From an uncultured Sphingomonadales bacterium (GTDB lineage Bacteria; Pseudomonadota; Alphaproteobacteria; Sphingomonadales; Sphingomonadaceae): a stretch of DNA of 5,871 nt. A program made the translations under genes and the position numbers. Every line of letters begins with the position of its first letter. Position 1 is the first letter of the stretch. The notes under the pieces are model-generated. The model did not search any database and was not told the DNA's origin. It saw only the letters and a program-made list of their open reading frames with translations. The DNA lies in contig CAJBSR010000318.1 of assembly GCA_903958285.1 (NCBI GenBank), forward strand, positions 1 through 5,871. The letters are read 5' to 3'. Positions 1-5,528 of the stretch are shown here, one piece after another.

Positions 1-534
1 CCGGGCGCGCAGTGGCGGCATCCTTCGGGGCCGGAGGAGAGCATCGCCGGGCGCGACCATGAACCCGTTGTCCAGATCGCCTGGCAGGATGCAGAGGCCT
101 ATGCGCGGTGGGCGGGCAAACAGTTGCCCAGCGAAGAGCAGTGGGAATATGCGGCCCGCGCCGGATCCGCAGCGCTCCCGGAGCCGCTAGATGCAAAGGG
201 ACAGCCGCAGGCGAACTATTATCAGGGCGTCTTCCCCGTCAAAAACCTGAATACCGACGGCTATATCGGCCGCGCGCCGGTGGGCTGTTTCAAGCCCAAC
301 GCATTTGGGCTGTACGATATGATCGGCAATGTCTGGGAATGGACCAGCGCCCCCGGATCCCGCGCCGACGCAAGCGAACCGGTCAACGTCATCAAAGGCG
401 GCTCTTACCTGTGCGCCGCCAACTATTGCGCACGCTATCGTCCCGCCGCCCGTCAGTTTCAGGAACGTGGATTGGGGACCGATCATATCGGGTTTCGGCT
501 GGTGGACGCAGCGAAGGCCGGGCCTGCTTCTTGA
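1..534 (+). CDS. Formylglycine-generating enzyme (FGE/SUMF1 family), 5'-truncated by the window edge
   Basis: The frame is open from base 1 and stops with TGA at 532-534. It gives 177 codons, the C-terminal half or more of a protein that is usually about 300 residues. Visible FGE-sulfatase hallmarks are WRHPSGPEESIAGRDHEPVV near the left edge, AYARWAGKQLPSEEQWEYAAR (from about codon 33), GNVWEW (about codons 110-115) and a C-terminal GFRLV. The decisive motif is GGSYLC-AANYC-ARYRPAAR. Its cysteine codons at 412-414 and 427-429 have the Cys-x4-Cys spacing of the copper-binding active-site pair of true FGEs. Family knowledge: these enzymes oxidise a cysteine in the CxPxR motif of type I sulfatases to formylglycine. 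A client sulfatase gene probably lies upstream, outside the window, which is inference. The next gene starts 59 bases downstream on the same strand and could be cotranscribed. The true start is not visible. FGE-like homologues with other roles usually lack the cysteine pair, so the assignment is firm. Confidence 0.93.
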   Translation, partial: PGAQWRHPSGPEESIAGRDHEPVVQIAWQDAEAYARWAGKQLPSEEQWEYAARAGSAALPEPLDAKGQPQANYYQGVFPVKNLNTDGYIGRAPVGCFKPNAFGLYDMIGNVWEWTSAPGSRADASEPVNVIKGGSYLCAANYCARYRPAARQFQERGLGTDHIGFRLVDAAKAGPAS

Positions 535-582
535 CCTGCCTTCAATGATATGACACGCATAGTGCCAATATTACTAACTCTC

Positions 583-588
583 GGAGAG
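583..588 (+). promoter_or_regulatory. Ribosome binding site of the dehalogenase gene
   Basis: GGAGAG lies five bases before the GTG at 594. It supports this GTG as the start, because there is no ATG in frame nearby and the Shine-Dalgarno match is strong. Confidence 0.7.
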
Positions 589-593
589 ACAAA

Positions 594-1487
594 GTGAAAA
601 TCCTGCGCACACCTGATGCTGCCTTTGCGGCGATCCGCGATTTTCCCTTCGCGCCGCATTATCTGGAAATCACTGATCCCGATGACGGCACGCCGATGCG
701 CGTCCATTATGTTGATGAAGGGCCGCGCGACGCCCCGATTGTGCTGATGATGCATGGGGAACCGAGCTGGTGCTATCTCTACCGTCACATGATCGGCCCT
801 GTGGTCGCGGCCGGGTTTCGCGTCATCGCGCCCGACCTGATCGGTTTTGGGCGATCGGACAAGCCGACCAAAAAGACCGATTACAGCTATGCCCGCCACG
901 TCGGCTGGATGCGCCAATGGGTGGAGGCGCTTGACCTCACCGGAATGACGCTCGTCTGTCAGGATTGGGGATCGCTGATCGGCCTGCGTCTTGTCTCAGA
1001 AATGCCGGACCGCTTTTCCGGCGTCGTCCTGTCCAATGGCGGCCTACCCGAAGGTGGTCCTGCCCCGCGTGCCTTTGCCATCTGGCGCGCCTTTGCGACT
1101 TGGAGTCCCATCTTCCGGATTGGCAATATCGTCAACATGGGGGTCAAACGCGCCCTGAGCGCCGCGGAAATTGCGGCTTATGACGCGCCCTTTCCGGACA
1201 GCAGCTACAAGGCCGGCGCGCGCATTTTCCCCAGCTTCGTTCCCTTTGAGAACAATGTTGCGGTCCCGGACCAAAAGCGCGCTTGGAAAGTGTTTGACCA
1301 ATGGAACAAGCCCTTCCTGTGCTGCTTCAGCGATGGTGACCCCGTGACGCGCGGCGGCGAAAGCCGCTTCATTGGCAGGGTCCCCGGCACAGCGGGCCAG
1401 CCTCACCGCACATTAAAGGGCGGGCATTTTGTTCAGGAAGATGATCCCGAAGGCTTTGTGCAGGCCATTTTAGAAGTGGCCGGATGA
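594..1487 (+). CDS. dhmA: Haloalkane dehalogenase, subfamily I (DhlA/DhmA-like)
   Basis: A 297-residue alpha/beta hydrolase of normal length for haloalkane dehalogenases, starting at GTG behind GGAGAG. The N-terminal part carries HGEPSW (residues 54-59), with Glu56 at the oxyanion position, followed by YLYRHMI and APDLIGFGRSDKP (79-91), all close to Xanthobacter DhlA. The nucleophile elbow is VCQDWGSLIG, giving Asp124 as nucleophile and Trp125 as first halide-binding tryptophan. Trp164 in the cap is the likely second. Asp249 (in SDGDPVT) and His278 (in KGGHFVQ) complete the Asp-Asp-His triad expected of subfamily I. Known reaction: hydrolytic replacement of halide on haloalkanes through an alkyl-enzyme ester, giving an alcohol; the protein is cytoplasmic or periplasmic depending on species. 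No signal peptide is seen. The stop overlaps the next start by ATGA, so it heads a coupled unit with a small membrane protein and a desaturase. The natural substrate cannot be read from sequence. A related epoxide hydrolase is less likely given Glu56, Trp125 and Asp249. Confidence 0.9.
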   Translation: MKILRTPDAAFAAIRDFPFAPHYLEITDPDDGTPMRVHYVDEGPRDAPIVLMMHGEPSWCYLYRHMIGPVVAAGFRVIAPDLIGFGRSDKPTKKTDYSYARHVGWMRQWVEALDLTGMTLVCQDWGSLIGLRLVSEMPDRFSGVVLSNGGLPEGGPAPRAFAIWRAFATWSPIFRIGNIVNMGVKRALSAAEIAAYDAPFPDSSYKAGARIFPSFVPFENNVAVPDQKRAWKVFDQWNKPFLCCFSDGDPVTRGGESRFIGRVPGTAGQPHRTLKGGHFVQEDDPEGFVQAILEVAG

Positions 1488-1675
1488 AGATCGTCGCGGC
1501 CGCCTTTAAGCTTGGGCCCTTCTGGTTTGGCCTCGCCTTTCTGGCACCGTTGATCATGGCCGTCTGGCAGCGCGCGGCATGGCCCGTGCCTTTCAGCCTT
1601 TCCTTGCTGACGTTCTCGCTCATCACAGGCGGTAGTTTGGGCGCGCTTGCGACATGGCGCGGGCGCTGGATATGA
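1484..1675 (+). CDS. Small two-helix membrane protein, unknown function
   Basis: A 63-residue protein with two hydrophobic segments, about residues 11-27 (GPFWFGLAFLAPLIMAV) and 36-55 (PFSLSLLTFSLITGGSLGAL), separated by a short loop containing QRAAWP. The C-terminus is basic (TWRGRW). I do not recognise a family. The case for a real gene is positional. Its ATG overlaps the dehalogenase stop as ATGA (1484-1487), and its own stop overlaps the Met start of the desaturase as ATGA (1672-1675), so it is bracketed by two matching coupled junctions. A weak AGAAG at 1472-1476 could serve as ribosome binding site. It may assist the downstream membrane-bound desaturase or anchor a partner at the membrane, but that is inference only. 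Confidence 0.7.
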   Translation: MKIVAAAFKLGPFWFGLAFLAPLIMAVWQRAAWPVPFSLSLLTFSLITGGSLGALATWRGRWI

Positions 1676-2544
1676 ATAGTCGGACGGACGCTGCTGAACT
1701 GACGCGGCAGGAGCGCGCTATTGCCGCCAAATATCAGGGCGGCTTCCCTTGGCTGATGGCCTTTTGGGGGGTGGGCAATAGCTGCGTCTGGTTCGCGCTG
1801 TGGCCGCTGACCCTGATGGGCCTCATCCCGCTCTGGCTCACCTTCATCGTCGCCACGGCCAATGTCATGCTGAGCTATCTGCCGTCGCATGACGCCCAGC
1901 ACGACATTTTTGTCGCCCGCGGATCAAAGCTCCATTGGATCAACGAACTGATCGGCCATGTGTCGATTTTCCCGCTCGTGCTCGCCTTTCGCACCGCGCG
2001 CGAAACCCATCTTGGCCATCACCGCCACGCCAATGATCCGGCATTGGACCCCGACTATCCCAGCCACGCCCCCAATGCCTGGGCCGCGCTGTGGAAGACG
2101 ATAGAGAACCGCCAGCCCGGCAGCGCCGGAAAAGCCCGCTATGGCGCGTATCTCACCGCCAAAGGAACACCTGCCGCCAAGCTCGCGCTGCGCGATGGAC
2201 TGTTGATGCAGACGTTTTTCTATGCCGTCCTCGCAGCCGTGGCCTGGGCGGGTTATGCCATTGAAGTGGCTTTGCTCTGGTGGCTGCCCCGCCACATTGC
2301 ACAGACCTATATCAGCTTCTTCCTCAGCTGGGCGCCGCATCATCCGGCGCAAGAACAAGGCCGCTACCGAGAAACCCGTGCGTTCAAAAGCAGACTGGGC
2401 AATCTCGGATCGATGGGGATGCAATATCACATCGTCCACCACCTTTACCCGACTATCCCGCTCACCAAAACGCCCGCCGCCTATCGTGCGCTTCGCCCGA
2501 TATTGGCAGCGCGCGGCTGCGAATTGGGCGGGCTGGAGCGCTAA
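1672..2544 (+). CDS. Membrane fatty-acid-desaturase-type di-iron oxygenase
   Basis: With the start at ATG 1672 the product has 290 residues. This start overlaps the preceding stop as ATGA. An in-frame ATG at 1654 would add six residues (MARALD) and is the alternative; neither has a clear Shine-Dalgarno. Three histidine boxes of the integral-membrane desaturase superfamily are present: HDAQH (73-77), HLGHHRH (113-119) and HIVHH (253-257). A further HH pair lies at 223-224. Hydrophobic segments lie at about 30-70, 92-107 and 180-219. Known role of the superfamily: the histidines bind a di-iron centre that uses O2 and electrons to desaturate, hydroxylate or ketolate acyl chains, hydrocarbons or carotenoids. 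The exact reaction is not determinable here; acyl desaturase and carotenoid or alkyl hydroxylase both fit. No fused electron donor (cytochrome b5, ferredoxin) is visible. It is the last gene of the ATGA-coupled unit with the dehalogenase. Confidence 0.88.
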   Translation: MNSRTDAAELTRQERAIAAKYQGGFPWLMAFWGVGNSCVWFALWPLTLMGLIPLWLTFIVATANVMLSYLPSHDAQHDIFVARGSKLHWINELIGHVSIFPLVLAFRTARETHLGHHRHANDPALDPDYPSHAPNAWAALWKTIENRQPGSAGKARYGAYLTAKGTPAAKLALRDGLLMQTFFYAVLAAVAWAGYAIEVALLWWLPRHIAQTYISFFLSWAPHHPAQEQGRYRETRAFKSRLGNLGSMGMQYHIVHHLYPTIPLTKTPAAYRALRPILAARGCELGGLER

Positions 2545-2569
2545 ATGGTCGCATTAAGCGGCATGACCC

Positions 2570-2583
2570 GCACACATTTGTGC
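2570..2583. repeat. Small inverted repeat between desaturase and DUF1330 genes
   Basis: GCACA-CATT-TGTGC is a perfect five-base-pair hairpin with a four-base loop in the 64-base gap. It is followed by AAACTTATTT rather than a T tract, so it is at best a weak terminator or mRNA processing element. It could equally be chance. Confidence 0.3.
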
Positions 2584-2608
2584 AAACTTATTTGGAGTTA
2601 ACAAAGCA

Positions 2609-3022
2609 ATGAACGTCACCAATCAGCTCCACCCCAGCCCGGAACAAGCCAAGGCCTTTTTCAGGGGCGAAGAAGACGGACCGATGTGCATGGTCAACCT
2701 GCTCAAGTTCAGGGACAAGGCCAGCTATGCCGACGGCTCCGAGCCCGAACTTTCCGGCCGTGACGCCTATCTGCGTTACGGCGCGGGTGTCCAAGCTTGT
2801 GTCGCAGCCGTTGGCGGCAAGGCACGGTTTTCAGGCATGGTCACAGATCTGATGCTGGGTGAGGTGGACGAGCTTTGGGATATGGTCGCCATCGTCGAAT
2901 ACCCCTCCCGCGCAGCGATGCTCCAGATGGTCCAATCGCCGGAATATCAGGCCATCACCAAGCACCGCGATGCTGGCCTTGCCGGCCAGTTGAACATCCG
3001 CACAAAAGCCGTTGGGGGGTGA
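2609..3022 (+). CDS. DUF1330 family protein (dimeric alpha/beta-barrel fold)
   Basis: A 137-residue soluble protein. GGAG at 2594-2597 lies 11 bases before the ATG, a rather long spacing. Family features are GPMCMVNLLKF (about 24-34, first strand), GRDAYLRYGAGV (50-61, first helix) and the C-terminal block LWDMVAIVEYPSRAAMLQMV (89-108), followed by SPEYQAITKHRDAGL. That block is the typical strand-helix end of DUF1330. The fold is a ferredoxin-like dimeric alpha/beta barrel related to stress-responsive and EthD-like barrels. No biochemical role is established for the family; members often sit in catabolic clusters. The gene follows the desaturase by 64 bases on the same strand, so it may be the last gene of that transcript or have its own promoter. 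It converges on the LysR gene across a 56-base gap. The family call is firm, the function unknown. Confidence 0.85.
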   Translation: MNVTNQLHPSPEQAKAFFRGEEDGPMCMVNLLKFRDKASYADGSEPELSGRDAYLRYGAGVQACVAAVGGKARFSGMVTDLMLGEVDELWDMVAIVEYPSRAAMLQMVQSPEYQAITKHRDAGLAGQLNIRTKAVGG

Positions 3023-3078
3023 CGCTCACTTACCGTCCTTCCGACAGCCCTTAGCTGATGTAACGAGATAACCGCGCC

Positions 3079-3951
3079 CTAAAGAGCCGCGAAGGCCGAT
3101 ACGATCCATTTCTGCACGATCGTGACAGCGGGCAACTTCCGAAGATCGCGATGCACAATGAGCCAAGGCTGACGCGTCGGCAATGCCGCAGGCAGCGAGA
3201 TCGGGATAAGCGAGCCCGAGCGAGTTGCGAAGGCCGATGGAAGCAACGCAATGCCTCCTCCAACTTGCGCTGCAGTCAGCAATCCTCTTGTACTTCCCGT
3301 CCGCATTACGACTGCGTCAGAAAGTCCTTGGCGCGCGATCCAATCGAGTTCGGGCAAACGGCCATAGCTGTCATCATAGATCAACAGTTTTTCTGACTGC
3401 AGGTTGATCTCGTCCGGTGAACGGCCTGCGAGATAACTTGGGGCGGCAAAGAAGCCAAGCCGGATGTCAGCAAGCCTGCGCGCATAGAGGCTGCCACCTT
3501 CAGGGCGAACCATCCTGATGGCAAGATCGGCATCACGCCCTGCGAGACTGACAACATCGGCTTGGGACTGGAGATGAACCGGAAAATCTGCCCCACTGTC
3601 CCAAAGCCGGTTCAAGGCAGGAGCGAGAACGTCAGAAATGACGAATTCGGTGGCGGAAACCCGTATTGGGGTCGAGAGAGCGCCTTTGCGCAGGCTCGCC
3701 GCTAAGCGCTGCACACGCAGCAACTGCTCGGCGAGCGGCTCGGCCGCCTCGGCAACCGCAAGACCATTTTGTGTCAGCCTGACGCCATCTGTGCGGCGAT
3801 CCACCAGTTGTACACCTAGTATGGCCTCTAGCGTATCGATCCGCCGTGAGACAGTAGAAACCGCTACGCCGCGCGCTTTGGCTGCCGCGCTGAGCGTCCC
3901 TTCATCGCGAATAGAGATTAGGTCGTTGAGATCTTGCGGGTCGATAGCCAC
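3079..3951 (-). CDS. LysR-type transcriptional regulator
   Basis: A 290-residue protein of normal LTTR length. It starts at GTG (bases 3951-3949, reverse strand); an in-frame stop immediately upstream excludes a longer form. The N-terminal winged helix-turn-helix is clear: DLNDLISIRDEGTLSAAAK, then VAVSTVSRRIDTLE (about 29-42, recognition helix), then GVQLVDRRTDGVRLTQNG (46-63). A linker helix follows to about residue 92. The effector-binding domain runs from about 95 to 288, with the usual DADLAIRM (subdomain I end) and GGGIALLPS (about residues 231-239). LTTRs typically bind a small pathway metabolite and activate a divergent operon while repressing themselves. Here the divergent unit is the small ORF, hydrolase and thioesterase beginning at 4056, and a perfect LTTR-type operator lies 11 bases upstream of the GTG. 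No clear Shine-Dalgarno is seen, suggesting low expression. The inducer is unknown. Confidence 0.92.
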   Translation of the reverse strand: MAIDPQDLNDLISIRDEGTLSAAAKARGVAVSTVSRRIDTLEAILGVQLVDRRTDGVRLTQNGLAVAEAAEPLAEQLLRVQRLAASLRKGALSTPIRVSATEFVISDVLAPALNRLWDSGADFPVHLQSQADVVSLAGRDADLAIRMVRPEGGSLYARRLADIRLGFFAAPSYLAGRSPDEINLQSEKLLIYDDSYGRLPELDWIARQGLSDAVVMRTGSTRGLLTAAQVGGGIALLPSAFATRSGSLIPISLPAALPTRQPWLIVHRDLRKLPAVTIVQKWIVSAFAAL

Positions 3952-3962
3952 TCATTTGTCTT

Positions 3963-3987
3963 TGCAAAAATAAGAGGGAGTTTTGCA
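3963..3987. promoter_or_regulatory. Probable LysR operator (TGCAAAA-N11-TTTTGCA)
   Basis: The left arm TGCAAAA at 3963-3969 and the right arm TTTTGCA at 3981-3987 are perfect complements around an 11-base spacer. This contains the classic LTTR T-N11-A arrangement. It lies between the LysR gene and its divergent partner, close enough to the LysR start to allow autorepression. That the local LysR protein binds it is inference from geometry and position. Confidence 0.65.
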
Positions 3988-3990
3988 TTA
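3968..3990 (-). promoter_or_regulatory. Possible LysR gene promoter within the operator
   Basis: On the reverse strand, TTGTAA (3995 down to 3990), a 17-base spacer and TTATTT (3972 down to 3967) resemble a weak sigma-70 promoter that overlaps the operator. The -10 match is poor, so this is only a candidate; the overlap would fit autoregulation. Confidence 0.25.
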
Positions 3991-3998
3991 TTACAAAA
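3981..3998. promoter_or_regulatory. Second inverted repeat overlapping the LysR operator
   Basis: TTTTG at 3981-3985 and CAAAA at 3994-3998 form an inverted repeat with an eight-base spacer. The left half is shared with the right arm of the operator at 3963-3987. It sits on the hydrolase side, where LTTRs often have a weaker activation binding site. This could be such a site or only the AT-rich composition of the stretch. Confidence 0.4.
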
Positions 3999-4044
3999 TG
4001 GAGCGCGCCGTTCAATCGCCTAATCCATAGAGAATTCGAATCGC

Positions 4045-4050
4045 AAGAGG
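4045..4050 (+). promoter_or_regulatory. Ribosome binding site of the 29-codon small ORF
   Basis: AAGAGG lies five bases before the ATG at 4056. It is the best Shine-Dalgarno match in the region between 3952 and the hydrolase start, and it serves the small ORF rather than the hydrolase itself. Confidence 0.55.
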
Positions 4051-4055
4051 TGCGG

Positions 4056-4145
4056 ATGAAAGATAATCAAATCAGAATTCTAGACGCGCGACCTTCAGGC
4101 AACTGCATGCCCAGTTTCTTAAGCCAAAGGCAGGGCCAAAATTGA
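4056..4145 (+). CDS. 29-residue small ORF, possible leader peptide coupled to the hydrolase
   Basis: An ATG behind AAGAGG with five-base spacing opens 29 codons ending at TGA 4143-4145. The stop overlaps the hydrolase ATG by one base (TGATG), a standard termination-reinitiation junction. The peptide begins MKDNQIRILDARP and ends LSQRQGQN. It is polar, has one cysteine (in GNCMPS), and shows no signal peptide or membrane segment. I recognise no family. It may be a leader that makes hydrolase translation depend on ribosome passage, since the hydrolase has only a weak AGGG at 4132-4135. It may instead be a functional micropeptide, or chance. A short hairpin, AACTG-CATGCC-CAGTT at 4101-4116, lies inside it. 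It is the first unit downstream of the LysR operator. Confidence 0.45.
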   Translation: MKDNQIRILDARPSGNCMPSFLSQRQGQN

Positions 4146-5053
4146 TGGCAAGTTTTCTATCTCGGCTCGGGACACGCATCGACACTTGGGCTGGCGCTGC
4201 AAAAATGGAGCGGTTCCGAAAGGGCTGGCCTGCCAAGGCAATTTCCAATGTCCGGTTTCATCGAACGCCCATGGTCCAGTACCGTTATCTGGACGAAGGC
4301 AATGGACCGACAATTGTCTTCACGGTCGACCCGCCGATGACAATTGAAGTTTATGGTCCGCTTATAGAAGTATTCTCCACCCAGTTTCGTGTTGTGGTGG
4401 TCGAATTGCCTGCAATGGGTTTCTCGGCGGCATTAGGCGGGTATAGTTTTGGATTTGAAGAGACAAATGATGACTTGGCATCCTTCCTCCGCACAGTCTG
4501 CGGCGAGGGAAGCATTTTTGCATTTTCGTGCGCCGCCAGCCTCGCCGCAATCGATATTGCCCTCCGCATGCCAGAGCTTGCTTCACATCTCTGCTTGATC
4601 CAGGCAGGCGGGACAGAGGCGTTCGCCACCTGGAAAGCCGCCCGCGACCCCAAGGGAATTCTTGCTAAGCCTCTTTTGGGGCAACTCGCCATGAAGCGCA
4701 TGGCGCCGCGTCGAATGCCGCAATGGTTCAGTCTGTCGGTAGGGCGAACTGAGCAGATTGAGCATTTCTGCTCCTGTGCCGAGCAGTCATTCACGCAAGG
4801 CGCGATGTGGTCATTGGCCAGCGCCTTCCAGCTTTATCTCGACCAACGGCAGGAATTGCCCCAACCGCCCCAACCCATGCTCTCCATATGGGGGAGCGCT
4901 GACCGATCCCATCCGGCAAGTAACGCGCATTCGCTGGCCCGGCTTTATCCCGGCGTGCAAAGCGTAACTTTTGGCCACCTCGGCCATACGCCCGAATTGG
5001 AGGAGCCAGCACTGGTTCTCAACGCAATTACTGCCTTTCTGGAGCGGACATGA
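4145..5053 (+). CDS. Divergent alpha/beta hydrolase
   Basis: A 302-residue protein from ATG 4145; a TTG three bases earlier would add one residue but lacks support. The fold is recognisable from YRYLDEGNGPTIVF (about 46-59), RVVVVELPAMGFS (82-94), the nucleophile elbow and the C-terminal acid and histidine loops. The elbow reads AFSCA, with Ser128 the likely nucleophile, where the family usually has GxSxG. Asp253 (WGSADRS) and His281 (GHLGHTPELEEP) fit the triad. The usual oxyanion HG motif after the third strand is missing: the protein has TVDPPMT at 60-66. The substrate is not predictable; esterase, lactonase or C-C hydrolase roles are all possible. No signal peptide is clear. The stop overlaps the thioesterase start as ATGA, so the two are probably translated together. 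The coding sequence is visibly richer in A/T than the dehalogenase unit. The gene is divergent from the LysR regulator, its probable controller. Confidence 0.8.
   Translation: MASFLSRLGTRIDTWAGAAKMERFRKGWPAKAISNVRFHRTPMVQYRYLDEGNGPTIVFTVDPPMTIEVYGPLIEVFSTQFRVVVVELPAMGFSAALGGYSFGFEETNDDLASFLRTVCGEGSIFAFSCAASLAAIDIALRMPELASHLCLIQAGGTEAFATWKAARDPKGILAKPLLGQLAMKRMAPRRMPQWFSLSVGRTEQIEHFCSCAEQSFTQGAMWSLASAFQLYLDQRQELPQPPQPMLSIWGSADRSHPASNAHSLARLYPGVQSVTFGHLGHTPELEEPALVLNAITAFLERT
5041..5044 (+). promoter_or_regulatory. Ribosome binding site of the thioesterase gene
   Basis: GGAG lies inside the end of the hydrolase gene, five bases before the ATG at 5050. It supports this start, which overlaps the hydrolase stop by four bases. 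Confidence 0.6.
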
Positions 5054-5484
5054 ACATTACGGCACAATCACTACTAAATGGCTTCAAAAGGCATTTCCGG
5101 CAAAGTCCGGTCACCGATCCTTGGGAGCCGCTCTTTATGAAGCAGTCAGGGGCTGAATTCACATTGGCACTGAGGATCGACAAGCAACATTGCAATGCAC
5201 GCGGACTGCTCCATGGAGGAGTGATATCGGCATTAGCTGACAATGCCATGGGTTTGAGTTGCGTCCTCCAGATGGAAAATGCCTCTGCTTTAACCGTCAA
5301 TCTGTCGGTCGACTTCCTACATGTCGGGCAAATCGGCCAGTGGCTGGAGGTGCGCGCCCACCCAGCCAAGCTTGGCCGAACGCTTTCCTTCGCAGACGCC
5401 AGCATTTTCGCAAACGATGATCTTATCGCAAAGGCCAAAGCGACATTTCGTATCACCGCAAGAGCGGCGGAGGAGATGACGTGA
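5050..5484 (+). CDS. Hotdog-fold thioesterase, PaaI family
   Basis: A 144-residue single-hotdog protein of normal length for PaaI-type thioesterases. The signature HCNARGLLHGGVISALADNA covers residues 47-66. Asn49, His55-Gly56-Gly57 and Asp64 match the PaaI active site, where the Asp acts as general base or nucleophile and the HGG segment begins the hotdog helix. The following strands are LTVNLSVDFLHVG (81-93), LEVRAHPAKLGRTLSFADASIF (99-120) and LIAKAKATFRI (125-135). Known chemistry: hydrolysis of acyl- or aryl-acetyl-CoA thioesters, often to recover CoA from dead-end intermediates of aromatic catabolism. The acyl substrate is not readable from sequence. It is translationally coupled to the upstream hydrolase, suggesting a shared pathway under the LysR regulator. 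It is the last recognisable gene of this operon, with a convergent gene downstream. Confidence 0.9.
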   Translation: MNITAQSLLNGFKRHFRQSPVTDPWEPLFMKQSGAEFTLALRIDKQHCNARGLLHGGVISALADNAMGLSCVLQMENASALTVNLSVDFLHVGQIGQWLEVRAHPAKLGRTLSFADASIFANDDLIAKAKATFRITARAAEEMT

Positions 5485-5528
5485 CTGCGGGAAGGGTTCT
5501 GTCAGTCCAACCCCAACTTGTCTCCAAT

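Noticed and set aside
124..534. TTG at 124 as the FGE start
   Set aside because: The frame is open from base 1 and the upstream residues match the FGE family, so the gene is truncated by the window and does not start here.
535..593. TTGACC at 531-536 as a -35 box for the dehalogenase
   Set aside because: No reasonable -10 element lies 16 to 18 bases downstream, so a promoter could not be supported.
483..917. Reverse-strand ORF of 144 codons over the FGE-dehalogenase junction
   Set aside because: Antisense to two recognisable enzymes and shows no domain.
1369..1902. Long reverse-strand ORF of 177 codons
   Set aside because: It lies opposite three well-supported plus-strand genes, and its composition (Arg, Pro, His rich) is typical of antisense frames in GC-rich DNA.
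3023..3078. Terminator in the convergent DUF1330/LysR gap
   Set aside because: Only a four-base stem (CAGC-CCTTA-GCTG) without a T run is present.
3638..3973. Plus-strand ORF of 111 codons opposite the LysR helix-turn-helix
   Set aside because: Low-complexity Ser/Arg/Thr/Ala product, fully antisense to a clear LysR domain.
4031..4081. Two AGAATTC repeats (4031-4037 and 4074-4080), the second within the palindrome AGAATTCT
   Set aside because: Seven-base AT-rich repeats 43 bases apart fit chance; they match no operator layout of the LysR site.
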